DNA of 64,000 bases from Nepenthes gracilis (lineage: Eukaryota; Streptophyta; Magnoliopsida; Caryophyllales; Nepenthaceae), in NCBI GenBank assembly GCA_033239525.1, contig BSYO01000034.1, positions 3,906,001 through 3,970,000 of the forward strand, read 5' to 3'. A model generated the notes under the pieces. That model was not told where the DNA came from and searched no databases. It saw nothing but the letters and a program-made list of their open reading frames with translations. Positions 12,083-23,705 of the stretch are shown piece after piece. The position numbers and the translations under genes were made by a program. Every line of letters begins with the position of its first letter. Position 1 is the stretch's first letter.

Positions 12083-12949
12083 TGTTGGGATCACTCCCAT
12101 GTGAAAGTCCTTAGGACTTGGACGTAGCACGAATGTGCTAGGAGGAAGGAATTCCGGTCAACAGAGTTGACCGAAGTCTTCTCGACTGTCAACTCTTTCG
12201 GTCAATATGTTGACCGTCATAAGTTATGAGTCGTTTGAAGAAGTGGGATGGACTACTTCGACCGGTTAACGGTATGATTGACCGACTAATATGAAGCGAC
12301 AGACAACACAGTTGACATGTTGTATTTGGAAGATCTGAATGACCGTCGTATCCAAAAAGGTGTATAGTTGATCTACCATTTTGGGTTGTTGGTAGAAGTC
12401 ATACTGGGGACTCCAAAGGCTGATCGGTCTGCAGGAGTAGGCATGCGCCGTCTGCTGTAGGGCAGGGCATGCGCATGTAAGCAAACCTTGAAAGTTGAGT
12501 ACCAACCACCAAACTGGGATATGGTGAAGGGCATATATATATATATATGTATACTTTGTATGTATATATATAGAAGTGTATACGATATAAGAGAACAAGA
12601 AGAAGGAGAATACACCGAATAAGTTGAGAAAGAGTGTAACAGATGAGTGAAAGTGAAAAGAAAGGGAGCTGTGAGGAAAACAAAGTGTGAGGGGTTTTGT
12701 TTACTTTTGCTTTGTTCATATTTTCGTCTCTTGTAATTTTTCTCATATTTAGTGATTCTTCGTGGACTTCGTATCCCGTGATTTTTTCCTTATTTCAGAA
12801 GGATTTTTCTCATAAAATTTGGTATTCATTTCTCTTCTCTTACCTCTACATCGCGATGCTTGTGTGTTTTATCAGTTGGCCGTCCATTCTGGCCAACTGA
12901 AGAATTGTTCTAGAAGACTAATCTGCAGGCCGCCCGCTGTTCGCCAACA
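12083..12949 (+). repeat. 3' LTR of copia A
   Basis: 867 bp, TGTTGGGATC to CGCCAACA, followed by target duplication CTTGT. The U3 half (12140-12320) is rich in TTGAC and its complement GTCAA, including a palindrome GGTCAACAGAGTTGACC at about 12157. The TA tract lies near 12534-12572. The polypurine tract expected just upstream is degraded (CTCACGGTTATTT), unlike in copia B. Confidence 0.9.
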
Positions 12950-12958
12950 CTTGTGTCA

Positions 12959-13332
12959 TACAAATGACCACCCCCATTGTTGCCATAGAATGAGATGCCC
13001 ATGATCGGCACTGCCAGTGATGTCTCGAAGAGAACTCTTTGTTGAAAATCTTCCAGCCATGTTTTTGCATCGATGATTTCCTTGATTGTAGACTTGTAGA
13101 ATGTTTTCAACTTTTTTAATACGTAAGAGTATTGCAATTTCAACCTTTTTAATTTAACTTAATGAAAAATCCTTACCAGAAACTGTCTCTTGTTCCCACC
13201 TAGGTGTTGTGTTGGAAGTTTCTTCAGCCTCCTTAGGAAGATCTTGCTCTGGTTGGGCTGCCGGAAGGTGGTGGTGTTCCCGTGGGCAGGCAGTATTTGG
13301 TTTTGAAGGAAGGTGTTTGGTGATGAAGCCAT
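12959..13332 (-). pseudogene. Unknown small two-exon gene, host copy 1 (disrupted by copia A)
   Basis: I do not recognise the family. Exon 1 (13332-13177, 52 codons) starts MASSPNTFLQNQ and ends ...RQFL at a conserved donor CTG|GTAAGG. A probable exon 2 lies within about 13110-12959, with the frame FQQRVLFETSLAVPIMGISFYG. Against copy 3, several third-position differences are silent and the others conservative (V/I, K/E), which suggests past protein-level constraint in this frame. The N-terminus is basic, Ser/Thr-rich and lacks acidic residues, compatible with an organelle transit peptide, and exon 2 has one hydrophobic run. Copia A sits at the 3' end and replaces the last codons seen in copy 3. 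Exon 2 start and the reality of the gene are uncertain. Confidence 0.35.
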
Positions 13333-14600
13333 TGGGTTATGGGAGGGATTGGAGGATTTTGTTTGCATGTATAGGTTGACAAAATGAAGGGTAGCTTTCA
13401 TATGCCAGCCTATCGTTAAGATATTAAAGTCTACCAGTACACATTAATAAGAACAGTATTGTAAGATTATTTTTTAAATGTTTTCTAAACATATATTCTG
13501 ACGCAAAATTTTATTTATTTATTATTATATGTGATAAAGCAAAAAAATCAATCACATATGATTCAAATCAAAAGATAAAATCCACAAAATTTGATATTAG
13601 AAACAGAGTAATATTATAATTTATCAGATAACATAAATCTATTATTCATCTTTTTATTCTTTATTCCTCTCTCTCATGCCTTTCACTCAGCTGAATGGAA
13701 TCACTTGAAAGATTATCCTTTACCTTCGCTTTTTTTGCGTTCTGTTTCTGGATGGAGTTTAACAAACTGCAGTGACACTCGATGGATGCTCCAGCACTGG
13801 TCGAGTTTCAGTGCCGTTTGAGAGCTATTCAAGTGGTGGTCAAGGGCTAACATTCTCTTAGCATTCTGCTCAAGCTTGCGTCAAGCTCCATGTTAATGCT
13901 AATCTCCCTTAAATTTTGGAAGACCAAAGTCTTCTAAGTCTATCTTCTAATAAAATCTCTTAAGATCATTCAACACGTTAATTTATTCATGAAAGAGAAT
14001 CTCCTTGATTAATTATTTTACGTGCCCAGGCCAACAGATCATTATCTTACATATACTAATTGAATTTGCATTCAAAAACACACTAGTGGTGTTCAAGCCA
14101 ACTAATTGATATGTACCTTCTAGCTAGCTAGTTGTATGCATATGCAGGTGTGCTTTTCTTCCTTCTTCCTCTTTTTTTATCTTTCTTTGGTTTTACATAA
14201 CATATACCTCCAAATTTTTATTTATTTATTTTTTATGATCTAGTTTATTTTCGAGTTACAGTGTAGTTAGACAAGTAGACCGCAAGATATGTGTGAGCCC
14301 TGATTTACATAAATATGATTTCATAAGAGTTCCGCGAGAGAGGCAAAAGCTATAGAAAAATATCTCAGATGGATTGAGAGAGTGACTCTTGGTTTTGTTA
14401 TTTTTGGATGACTTTGTTGAATGATTCTTTCGATCTCCACTGCATGTGTTATACATGAAATGAATATATAGATATTTATACAAATTTACTTGTCAATAAA
14501 AGAGATTTAGTATACTTACCCAGGTTCATTAACTACAACCTAAGACAGCATTTTCACCTGCATATGATACTGATCTATTTCATAATTGATATGAGCTTAA
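13333..14600. other. Host segment copy 1, noncoding
   Basis: Matches 61905-63184 of copy 3 closely. Frames are not conserved between the two, so I see no gene. It ends with CTTAA (14596-14600), the target duplication of copia B. Confidence 0.7.
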
Positions 14601-15481
14601 TGTTGGCGGACAACGGGCGGCCAACAGACCAGTCATCAAGAATAATTCCTCTATTGGCCGGAATGGGCGGCTAACTGATAAAGCACCCAAGCACTGTGAA
14701 GTAGAGGCAAGAGAAGAGAAATGAATACCAAATTTTATATGAAAAATCCTTCTGAAACAAGTAAAAAATCACGGGATAGTAAGTCCACAAAAGATCACTA
14801 AGTATGAGAAAAATTATTGGATGCGAAAAATAAAAACAAAGCAAAAAGTAAATAAAAGCCCTCACACTTTGTTTTCACTATAGCTCTCTTTCTTTTCACT
14901 TTCTCTCATCTGTTACACTCTTTTCTCAACTTATCCGGTGTCTTCTCCTTCTTTTTGTTCTCCTCTTGCACTTCTATCTCTATACATACAAAGTGTACAT
15001 ATATATATATATATATACACACGCCCCTCACCATAGCCCAACTTGATGGTTGGTGCTCAACTTTTAAGATCTACTTGCATGCGCACGCCCTGTCCTACAG
15101 CAGGTGGCGCATGCCTGCTCCTACAGACCGATCAGCCTTTGGAGTTTCGAGAATGACTTCTACCAACCACCCAAAATGGTAGGTCAATTGTACACCTTTT
15201 GGATATAACAGTCATTCAGATCTTCCAAATGAAGCATGTCAACTCTGTTGTCCGTTATTTCATATTAGTTTGTCAATCACACTGTTGACCGGTCGAAGTA
15301 GTCCGTCCTGCTTTCTCAGCAGAGTCAGTCGTGTCATGACTTATGATGGTCAACATATTGACCAGAAGAGTTGACTGTCCAGAAGATTCCGATCAACTTT
15401 GTTGATCGAAATTCCTTCTTCCTAGCACATACGGGTTCCGTCCAAGTCCTAAGGACTTTCACACGGGAGTAATCCCCAACA
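14601..15481 (-). repeat. 3' LTR of copia B
   Basis: 881 bp, TGTTGGCGGA to ATCCCCAACA on the plus strand. Directly inside is the polypurine tract (15482-15494, GTGAGGGAAAG in element sense). It contains a TA tract (about 14999-15018) and a TTGAC/GTCAA-rich U3 (15235-15410). Confidence 0.93.
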
Positions 15482-15494
15482 AACTTTCCCTCAC
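15482..15494 (-). other. Polypurine tract of copia B
   Basis: In element sense GTGAGGGAAAGTT lies immediately before the 3' LTR. This is the plus-strand primer of reverse transcription. Copia C has the same motif at 57968-57980. Confidence 0.75.
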
Positions 15495-15539
15495 GACAGT
15501 GAGGAAGTTAAGTCCATCATCCCGGCAAACCTGCAGCAT

Positions 15540-18500
15540 GCTTCATTTTTTTCCTTTGGTAAAATCTTGGTCATCATATCTGCCACGTTCTCTTCGGTGT
15601 AATCCTTTTCCAATGACAGTAGACTGGTTCCAATATATCTCTCACCCAATGATATCGCACATCAATGTGCTTTGATTTGGAATGGAATGAGGAGTTCTTG
15701 TAGAGATGAATGATACTCTGACTATCACAACGTACTGCATACTTTTCTTGTCTAAGGCCCAATTCCTGAATAAACCTCTTCATCCACAACATCTCCTTGC
15801 AGGCTTCTGTCACGGCAATGTACTCGACTTCAGTAGTGAAAAGAGTAACACACTTTTACAACTTGGACTGTCAAGAGATTGCTCCTCTTGTAAATTTCAC
15901 CAAGTATTCAGAAGTGGACTTGTGATTGTCAATGTCTCCAGCCATATCAGCATTGAGTATCCTACCAATTGAGGCTTGTCACTTCTAAGACACAAGCGCC
16001 TCTTGGAAGTTCCTCGGATATATCTCATAATCCACTTTACTACAAACTAGTGCTCCTTCCCTGGATTGGATAGAAACCGGCTGATTGTACCAACAGCATG
16101 TGCTATGTTCGGTCTAGTGCAAACCAGGGCATACATGAGACTTCCTATGGCCGAGGAGTAGAGAATGCCTCTAATGTATATCTTCTCTTCGTCCGAAGAT
16201 GGACACTGGCAACTACTCAACCTGTGGTGATTTGCCAGTGGAGTGCTGACAGACTTGGATTTGTCCATGTTGAAGCGTTGGAGCATCTTCTCAAAGTAAT
16301 TTTCTTGAGACAACCATAATCTTTCTGCCACCTGGTTGTGAATGATTCTGATGCCAAGAATCAGCTTCGTCGGTCCGAGGTTTTTCATGGCAAAGGATTA
16401 TCCAAGTTGCTCCTTCAACTTTTTTATCCGAGCAGCATTCTGTCCAACAATCAATATGTCGTCTACGTACAGGAGAATGATAACAAAATCATTTTTGAAA
16501 AAACTCTGTGTGAATACACAGTGATCGCAAGTAGTCCGCCGGTACCCTTGACTGACTATGACCGACTCGAATTTCTTGTACAACTGTCTTGGAGCTTGTT
16601 TTAACCTATACAGGCTTTTCCTTAGACGATAAACCAGTTACTTCTTTTCTTTAGCCTTGAACCCTTCCGACTACTCCATATAAATTTCTTCTTTCAGTTT
16701 ATAATGAAGAAAAGCTGTCCGGACGTCCATCTACTCCACTTCCAAGTTCTGGGTGGCTATCAATCTCAACATAATCCTTATGGAAGACATGTTCACCATT
16801 GGTGCAAAAATCTCATCAAAGTCAACTCCATTTCGTTGATTGAAGCCTTTCACTACTAACCGTGCCTTATATTTTGACTACATAGTGTCTTTGGGCATCT
16901 TTAGTCGAAAGACCCACTTGTTCTTTAAGGCTCTCTTTTCCTTAGAAAGCTTGACTAAATCAAATGTATGATTTTTATGGAGAGAACACATCTCATTCTT
17001 CATGGCTTCCAACAACTTTTTATTGTTCTCATCCTCTATAACCTCTTCATAAGTTTCAAGTTCTTCGGCATCAGTGCGCATAATATACTCACTAGGAAAC
17101 AGATGGACGGACGGTCGTCTGTTTCGTGAGGATCGTCTGACAGGCAGATCCTCGATCGGTTGAGGGATGACTTCATCCTGGTCTTCATCAAGAGTTTTTA
17201 TTTCCTCTCTATTATAATCGACTGCCTCAGGACCATTGTCCCCATCTTCCAGAGATACCGAATGGATAATTTCGACACTTACTTTGCCCGTTTACTCGCC
17301 ATCACACTTGGCTTTTCTGTCAATATTCTTGATTGTTTTATCTTCAACGAAGGTTACGTCTATTGACCGAACGAGTCTACTTCCAGTTGGGTCATAAAAC
17401 TTGTATCCCAGCTCATCTTCCCCATAGTCCAAAAAGACGCACTGCATCGTCTTTGGCTCCAACTTTGTCTTTTCATCTCTTGGGACATGGACAAAGACTT
17501 CATATCCAAACACCCGCGATGATCATAAGATAGCTCCTTGTTTGACCATATCTTCTCCGGTACTTCACCTTTAAGGGTTTACTGGGCAACCTATTTATAA
17601 TGTGGGTCGCCGTATTCAGTGCTTCGATTCAGAAGTGTCCGGGGAGCTCAGCTTCGGAAAGCATACACCGTACTCTTTCTAGAAGTGTGCGGTTCATCTG
17701 CTCAACCACTCCGTTCAACTGTGGCATCTTTGGAGGTGTCTTTTGATGCCTAATAATGCCTAATACCATGTGACCGACAATAGGCATCAAAGGACCCTTT
17801 GTATTCACCACCGTTGTCACTTTGGACAGTTTTCATTTTCTTCCCCGTCTGTCGCTCAACAAGATCGTAAAATTGCTCAAATACACTGAGGACTTGGTCC
17901 TTGGTTTTCAATGGATAGACCCACAGTTTTTTGGAACATTCATCAATGAAAAAGATAAAATATTGAGCTCCACCAAATGACTTCTCTTTGAATGGTCCAC
18001 ACATATCTGTGTGGATCAGCTCAAGCAGTTCTGCCCTTGGAGCAGACAAGTCTGCTGAAATGAGACTCTCCTTTGTTTGCCGGCCAAGCAGTGAGGAAAC
18101 GTCCTTAATCCGTCCCCCTTCACTCCGACAATAAGGCCCTTCTGGGCCAGATGATACAACACGTTCACTCACGTAGCCCAACCTCCTGTGCCACAAGTTC
18201 TCGGTTTCCTTATTGGTAGCAGCGTTTATATCTCCGGTCATTGTGAATGCCTTCATGATGTACAGGCCGGAGCACCTTTTTCCTCTTGCCACTATCAGAG
18301 ATCCTCTGGTAAGTTTCCACTCACTTTTACAGAAGGTGCTACAATAACCTTCATCATCTATCCGACCAACTGAGATGATATTGAGCCTGATGTCAGGAGC
18401 GTGTTGAACGTCCTTTAACATCAGCTTCGTCCCGTTATTGGTGATCAACATAATTTCACCCTTGCCAATAATTTGGGATATTCTTTCATAGCCTATCCTT

Positions 18501-18817
18501 ATCACTCCAAAGTTCCCTGAAGTGTAGGATGTGAACAACCCCCTTTTTGACGTGGCGTGCAAGGTGGCACCAGAATCAATCACCCAGCTGGACTCCTCAT
18601 CCATTAGGTTCGCCACGTTTTTTTCACATGCCACTAGGAGATCGCTTATTGTGACCACTGAGACGGAGGACTTGTCCTCATTTCGTCCCTTTTCTCCTTT
18701 CTTTTTTTTCGGGGTTCTCGTGCTTCTACTTGAAGGATTGTTTATTAATGTGGCCCTTTTTGCCACAATGATGGTACTCAAGGTTTTGATACATTGAACG
18801 AGATTTGCTGCGTCCAT
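15540..18817 (-). pseudogene. pol: pol of copia B: protease, integrase, RT, RNase H
   Basis: An open stretch of 355 codons (18817-17750) holds the protease active site VIDSGAT (near 18570), the GAG-pre-integrase segment LWHRRLGYVSE, and the integrase core with first Asp in IHTDMCGPF (near 18015) and the second in QSDNGGEY (near 17815). The third-carboxylate region PPKMPQLNGVVEQMNR (17730-17680) is in a shifted frame. Then come the region after integrase (17513-17292), RT from 17081 (LKNKWVFRLK) through YVDDILIVGQ (near 16450), LWLSQENYFEKML and GSLMYALVCTRPNIAHAVG (16388-16047), and RNase H with CDSQSIIHL and KHIDVRYHWVRD (15813-15574). All catalytic motifs are visible but spread over several frames. 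Confidence 0.92.
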
Positions 18818-19490
18818 TCTCTCAAGGCTTCTGGCTTCGACCTCTACTCCGTCCCCTAGATTTAGTCATAAGTATTTCACTATGAGAAGACGTTGAATCC
18901 CCTTGTGACCACCTTGACTCATTCATGAGTAAGGAAGCAATGACCTCGTCCAGTTTAAGAGTGTTTTTTCCAAACATTAACGTAGTGACAATATGGTCGT
19001 AAGAAGCTAGAAGAGAGGCCAGTAACACCAATGTCTTATCCTCCTCCTTGATTACCTCATCAAGGGTGGACATCTATGTTAAATCTGATTAAAGATGTTC
19101 AAATGCTTTTCTAAGCTGTTACCTTTTGACAACCGTAGGCCATAGAATTGTTTCTTTATATGAAGCCTGGTTGTCAAGAATTTGGACTTATATCGGCTTT
19201 CTAGCTTCTCCCACACCTCTGTGGATCAGTCAAGCCAAGGACCTCCTGAGCGTGTTGTCTGCCAAGCATAGTTTGATAGTGCAATTGGCAAAATCTCATT
19301 TATCTTGCCAATCCTCTACTGATAGGCTTTCCGGCTTATCTTCCTTCTTCCTCAATTCTTTGATTATTCTTTCTCTAGTCAAGATATTCTTTACCCTCAC
19401 CTGCTAGAGGATGAAGTTGCCCTACCCATTAAATTGTTCTACATTGAATGGCAAGTTCTTTGAGGATGATAACGCTATTCAGATCGAATT
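18600..19490 (-). pseudogene. gag: gag of copia B, broken
   Basis: Gag begins near 19490 (text resembling SSSKNLPFNVEQFNG). A clear block at 19073-18822 (MSTLDEVIKEEDKTLVLLASLL...YDHIVTTLMFG) is the UBN2-type gag core of copia elements. The zinc knuckle near 18790-18740 lies in a different frame from the protease ORF, so a frameshift separates gag from pol. Several stops interrupt the N-terminal half. Confidence 0.82.
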
Positions 19491-19500
19491 GTCAACCTCG

Positions 19501-19511
19501 CTCTAATACCA
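19501..19511 (-). other. Primer-binding site of copia B
   Basis: In element sense TGGTATTAGAG, two bases from the 5' LTR end. It differs by one base from the initiator methionine tRNA complement in copia A. Confidence 0.82.
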
Positions 19512-19513
19512 CT

Positions 19514-20391
19514 TGTTGGCGGACAACGAGGGGCTAATAGACCAGTCTTCAAGAACAATTCCTCTGTTAGCTGGAATGGGCGGCCAACTGATAAAGCACC
19601 CAAACACTGTGAAGTAGAGGTAAGAGAAGAGAAATGAATACCAAATTTTACGTGAAAAATTTTTTTGAAATAAGAAAAAAATCATGGGACACTAAGTCTA
19701 CAAAGGATCACTAAGTATGAGAAAAATTATTGGATGCGAAAAATAAAAACAAAGCAAAAAATAAACTAAAGCCCTCACACTTTGTTTTCATTTACAGCTC
19801 TCTTTCTTTTTACTTTCTCTTCTCAGTTACACTCTTTTCTCAACTTATCCGGTGTTTTCTCCTTCTTCTTGTTCTCCTCTTGCACTTTTATCTCTATACA
19901 TATAAAGTGTATATTTATATATCTATACACATGCCCCTCACCATAACCCAACTTGGTGGTTGGTATTTAACTTTCAAGATCTGCTTGCATTCGCATGCCC
20001 TGTCCTGCAGCAAGCGGCGCATGCCTACTCCTGCAAACCGATTAGCCTTTGGAGTCCCGAGAATGACTTCTACTAACCACCCAAAAGGGTAGGTCAATTG
20101 TACACCTTTTGGATATGACAGTCATTCAGATCTTTCAAATACAGCATGTCAACTCTATTGTCCATCGTTTCATATTGGCTGGTCAATCACACCGTTGACC
20201 GATCGAAATAATCCATCCAACTTCCTCAACAGAGTCAGTCGTGTCACGACTTATGAAGGTCAATATATTGACCAGAAGAGTTGACTGTCCAAAAGATTTT
20301 GGTCAACTCTGTTGATCGAAATTCCTTCTTCCTAGCACATATGTGCTCCGTCCAAGTCCTAAAAAATATCACATAGGAGTGATCCCCAACA
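19514..20391 (-). repeat. 5' LTR of copia B
   Basis: 878 bp, TGTTGGCGGA to ATCCCCAACA on the plus strand, closely similar to 14601-15481. The TA tract is more degraded (about 19909-19928). Confidence 0.93.
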
Positions 20392-21186
20392 CTTAACTCT
20401 AATCCGAAGGAGGGAAAGAAGGAGAAATATAGTTAGAATTTCGGACCCCCCAAGGAAGGAGTGTTACTACATCTTTCATGTAAGACTTCTTCATATATAT
20501 GAAATATCATCTAAACATAATAGCCTAAATTTAGTTATAATTAATGAATATTTTAATTCATTGTTACTTTCCTTAAATTTTCATGTGAGGTTTTTTCTAC
20601 TCATATATAAATATATACTCAACAATAAGAGTAACTAATAAACTGAGTTATAGATGATAGATGCCCGTGCATGATCGAGTAGTATTGAATATTGCATGAA
20701 AAGTGAGTATAAACTCTAGGAAATCTAGTACTTGATCAGCACATCTAGTAGAAAATAATGTCAAAATTAATTAATAGCTTTTCTGTGTACAAAGATCCGA
20801 TTGTGTGTGTAATCCAAGGAATAAAGATTAGACTATTTTATATATATTGAATACAGTTTTTTTTATATTATATAAAATGTCATTTTCATAATTCAAATCC
20901 ATAAACATCTGTTCCAATTACTATCATAGCTAGAACCATGGATAGCTCCCAGAGAAGATAATCACTATAGAGCTAGCCTATTCGATACCAAAATTCACAC
21001 AATTAATTCATGAAGGTCGTAACATGGGATCATGATAGTTTTACCTATTGGAAGTGAGTGCTTGATTTTTCATACATTGCCCACGCAAAATTTAGAAAGA
21101 ACAAACAAGGATGCCAAAATGCAAATGTTTAGTACCGAAAAGATCTGGGTCCTCTACAATTGATGGAAAATAGCAGTTAAAGGTGA
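20392..21186. other. Region just downstream of the bHLH gene
   Basis: AT-rich sequence that matches 63183-63989 of copy 3. It holds the 3' flank, and presumably the 3' untranslated region, of the bHLH gene on the minus strand. No other gene is seen. Confidence 0.7.
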
Positions 21187-23560
21187 CTATATAGCATTTG
21201 GACAAACAAGGTCAGTCAATCTCCTTTGAAGCTGAGCTAGATCAATGCTTTCCATGTCATTTACCTGCAATGAAGGCAATTTTTATTGGATGAATTCATT
21301 TCAAGTTACATATTTAAACCGTACTATATCGTAATATCTTTGATACAGATAGATATGTATTTGATCAAAAAAATATAACTTGTTGAAATATCAATTTGGA
21401 TGGATGTCTAAGATTAGTCGACCTATCAGTTATTGGACAAAATAATTAATAGTCTTTTTATAGATGATGACTTATTCTACACCATGAAATTCATAAACCA
21501 ATGTGCATTTATTCTAACAACTGTATATGCCCAATATAGAATACCGGTTAGTTCATTTGAAGAGAATTTTGCTTATGATCAACTCTATGTTATATTATAT
21601 ATGAAGAGGCTCCAGGGATTTGGTATAATTTAAAAGTTATTTTATCTATTTTATTAATTAAATCATTTTACTTATCTCTTAGTAGTATGAAAATGTATCT
21701 GTTTTCTTTACATCAATCCTATTTATGATACAAGAAGAGTAAAATAGGGTATCTAAAGAATTGGTTTGTGGTTTGATATAGTTACCTTGGTTACCACCTC
21801 CACCTAAGAATTGACTGATTACCATTTGATGTTGGTGACCACCTCCTTCCTCCTTCATTTCTCATACATAACCACATACGGTGATTACATTTTAAAGAAA
21901 ATTATACGTTGATAATTTTGAGAGTATATGAAAAAAGCAAGTGAATTTATATTAAGAGAATTATCATAATATATACTAAGAATATTGTTAAGAGAAGTGC
22001 TTATTTATGCGTAGAGAAAGCAAGTCAATCATGATGTTAAGCCTTTTTTTATAGTACATGAGTATGTTTCATGTTGTATTTACTATTCAAAATATGTTTG
22101 ATAAATTTCTATAATAACTAATTACTTATACTTACTCCTTTTCCCTCAAATTATATTTGAGAAGTAATTCTCAATTTAGTTCTAATTAATTTTGTAAAAA
22201 AGAAGAATAATTTTGCAAGAAGAAAATGTATAGTCCAAACTTCTATTATATGTGAGATTTAGATAAGAGTAAAAATTACTTTAAATTTATTACATGCAAG
22301 CTGATACTATATTTTATAAAAGATTACATTTATAATTATAATATATGATCACTAAATTACAAAATACTAACCTTACCATTTTAACAACTCTAACTTGGTG
22401 ACCAAAATATGAAGTCTAATTAAGAAATGTCTGTTTATTGTTCACAATACCTCACAGCAGATTTTGTGAAAGAGCCTATGGTTTACTTTGTGAGAAACGC
22501 AGCTGACAACATGAACAGCTCCTCCTCCATCTATTGCCTTGAGAACTCTCGAGAGCGCAAACCCATCTTCTCGGCAGCCAGCACTGATCTCTATCTCCAA
22601 ACCTCCGCGGCATGGATGGATGGAAACACTGTCAGACCTTCCCTCCTCTTCATGGCCCCGTGAACTCCTCAGCTCATCCCTCTTGTGTTCAAGCTCCTTT
22701 ATACTACTCTGCAGATGATTGACGTAATTGACTGCTGCTGATATATTGTCACACATTGATCGTTTTCCCTGAACAACCGTCACCATGAAAGAAGCAAACA
22801 ATGAAGCTTTTATCCATGATTAATGAAGCTTATTAAATCATGTATGTCTGGCCATGGGTGAATCACCGATCAGCACGAGAGAGAGAGAGAGAGAGCTAGA
22901 TGAGAAAATAACTTCAAAAATTCACGAGGAAAAACCCCAAAAGTAATTAATTATCACTAATAATTAGCCGGATCAAATTGGAATTCCAAAACTAATACGA
23001 TGCCCGGAAAACTCTGTCAAAGCCCTAGACTCGTAGGTTTGGCAGAGAAAGAAATTTAAAAGTAGCACGAATTTATAGCTGAATACCCATGATCAAGACT
23101 GAAAACTAGGGCATCGAATTCTATCAGAATCCCATAATTGAGGGTGTTTAGTTACCTACTGGGTTAATTATATTGTGTTCGACTCCTCCTAGATGGAGAA
23201 GAAAAGAAATTTGGGGGAAGCACATGATCAATTAAATATGTGTAGTGCCTTTACCTTAATATATTCGAGAGGGAGGACCGATCGAAGGGATGAAAAAAGA
23301 TTAGCCATTTCTTGCCTTCTTTGTCGTTCGATATCTCTGTGGATCATCTTCTTCTTGTTATTATCACCATGATTATTGCGAGAATCACCTGAAGACTTGC
23401 TGCCACCACACCCACCGAAGCCTTTTCCTGTATTTTTGCTTGGAATAATGCCTCGTACTTGAGCAATATCTTCCAGAATCACCAGATCTTGCTGTTGTTT
23501 TTGGTCCCCGGCGTCCGGGAGTTGGAATGACAGCTCACCGCTTTGATTTAAAGGAAACAT
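21187..23560 (-). CDS. bHLH transcription factor, bHLH118/125/36-like, three exons
   Basis: A plant basic helix-loop-helix DNA-binding protein. Exons: 1 at 23560-23255 (102 codons; donor AAG|GTAAAG), 2 at 22768-22451 (106 codons; acceptor TTCAG|GGA, donor GAG|GTATTG), 3 at 21264-21187 (25 codons plus TAG; acceptor TTGCAG|GTA). All joins are phase 0, giving 233 residues. Residues about 70-135 form the domain: basic region [17 protein letters not shown] (His, Glu and Arg contacts for E-box binding present), helix 1 [16 protein letters not shown], loop GKRSMCDN, helix 2 [18 protein letters not shown]. The YIK|GKRS split at the exon 1/2 boundary and the [12 protein letters not shown] basic region are characteristic of the bHLH118/125/36 group. 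Residues 45-68 are a Gly/Ser/Asn-rich linker. The C-terminus ([14 protein letters not shown]) follows the family pattern. Intron 2 is 1186 bp. The frame is intact, so it is probably functional. Exon 3 is inferred from splice signals and family resemblance. Confidence 0.88.
22877..22895. repeat. (GA)n microsatellite in intron 1 of the bHLH gene
   Basis: An uninterrupted GA run of about nine units within the 486 bp first intron. It is a likely length-variable marker. Confidence 0.9.
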
Positions 23561-23695
23561 CAGGGAGCTTTATCGTCTGTCAATGGCGGAAAAGGGAGAA
23601 GATATCGTGAAGATTTGATTTAGTGTTTTGTTGAGATTGTGATCTTCAGACGGGCTGGAAGTTTCAATCATTCACATACCGAAAGTCCCAGCAGA

Positions 23696-23705
23696 ATATA
23701 TAAAC
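23696..23705 (-). promoter_or_regulatory. Candidate TATA box of the bHLH gene
   Basis: On the minus strand TTTATATATTC about 135 bp upstream of the ATG, giving a 5' leader of about 100 bases. It is a plausible position. No experimental support. Confidence 0.4.

Larger units (their letters stand above)
8311..12949 (+). mobile_element. Ty1/copia element A, Tork/Tnt1-like, internally deleted
   Basis: A plus-strand copia element of 4639 bp with LTRs 8311-9072 and 12083-12949, flanked by the 5 bp duplication CTTGT (8306-8310 and 12950-12954). Copies 2 and 3 of the host segment are intact at the same spot (near 56935 and 61530). The internal region is only about 3.0 kb against 4.0 kb in copia B. 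Part of the missing sequence is a clean deletion of the GAG-pre-integrase domain and the N-terminal half of the integrase. Domain order gag, protease, integrase, RT, RNase H is that of Ty1/copia. The proteins resemble the Tnt1 type of plant copia. Many stops and frameshifts make it non-autonomous. Confidence 0.92.
14601..20391 (-). mobile_element. Ty1/copia element B, Tork/Tnt1-like, near full length
   Basis: A minus-strand copia element of 5791 bp with LTRs 14601-15481 (3') and 19514-20391 (5'), flanked by CTTAA (14596-14600 and 20392-20396). Copy 3 of the host is continuous here with a single CTTAA (about 63183-63187), a clean empty site. The 4.03 kb internal region carries all copia domains in the right order. 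It belongs to the same family as copia A (similar LTR ends, leader and protein text). Frameshifts and stops inactivate it, but it is the best preserved copia here and serves as reference for what A and C lost. Confidence 0.94.

Noticed and set aside
3488..12954. Same 5 bp target duplication (CTTGT) for solo LTR G and copia A, as if one event
   Set aside because: The two sites are different places in the host segment, the elements belong to different superfamilies, and each has its own empty site. Coincidence.
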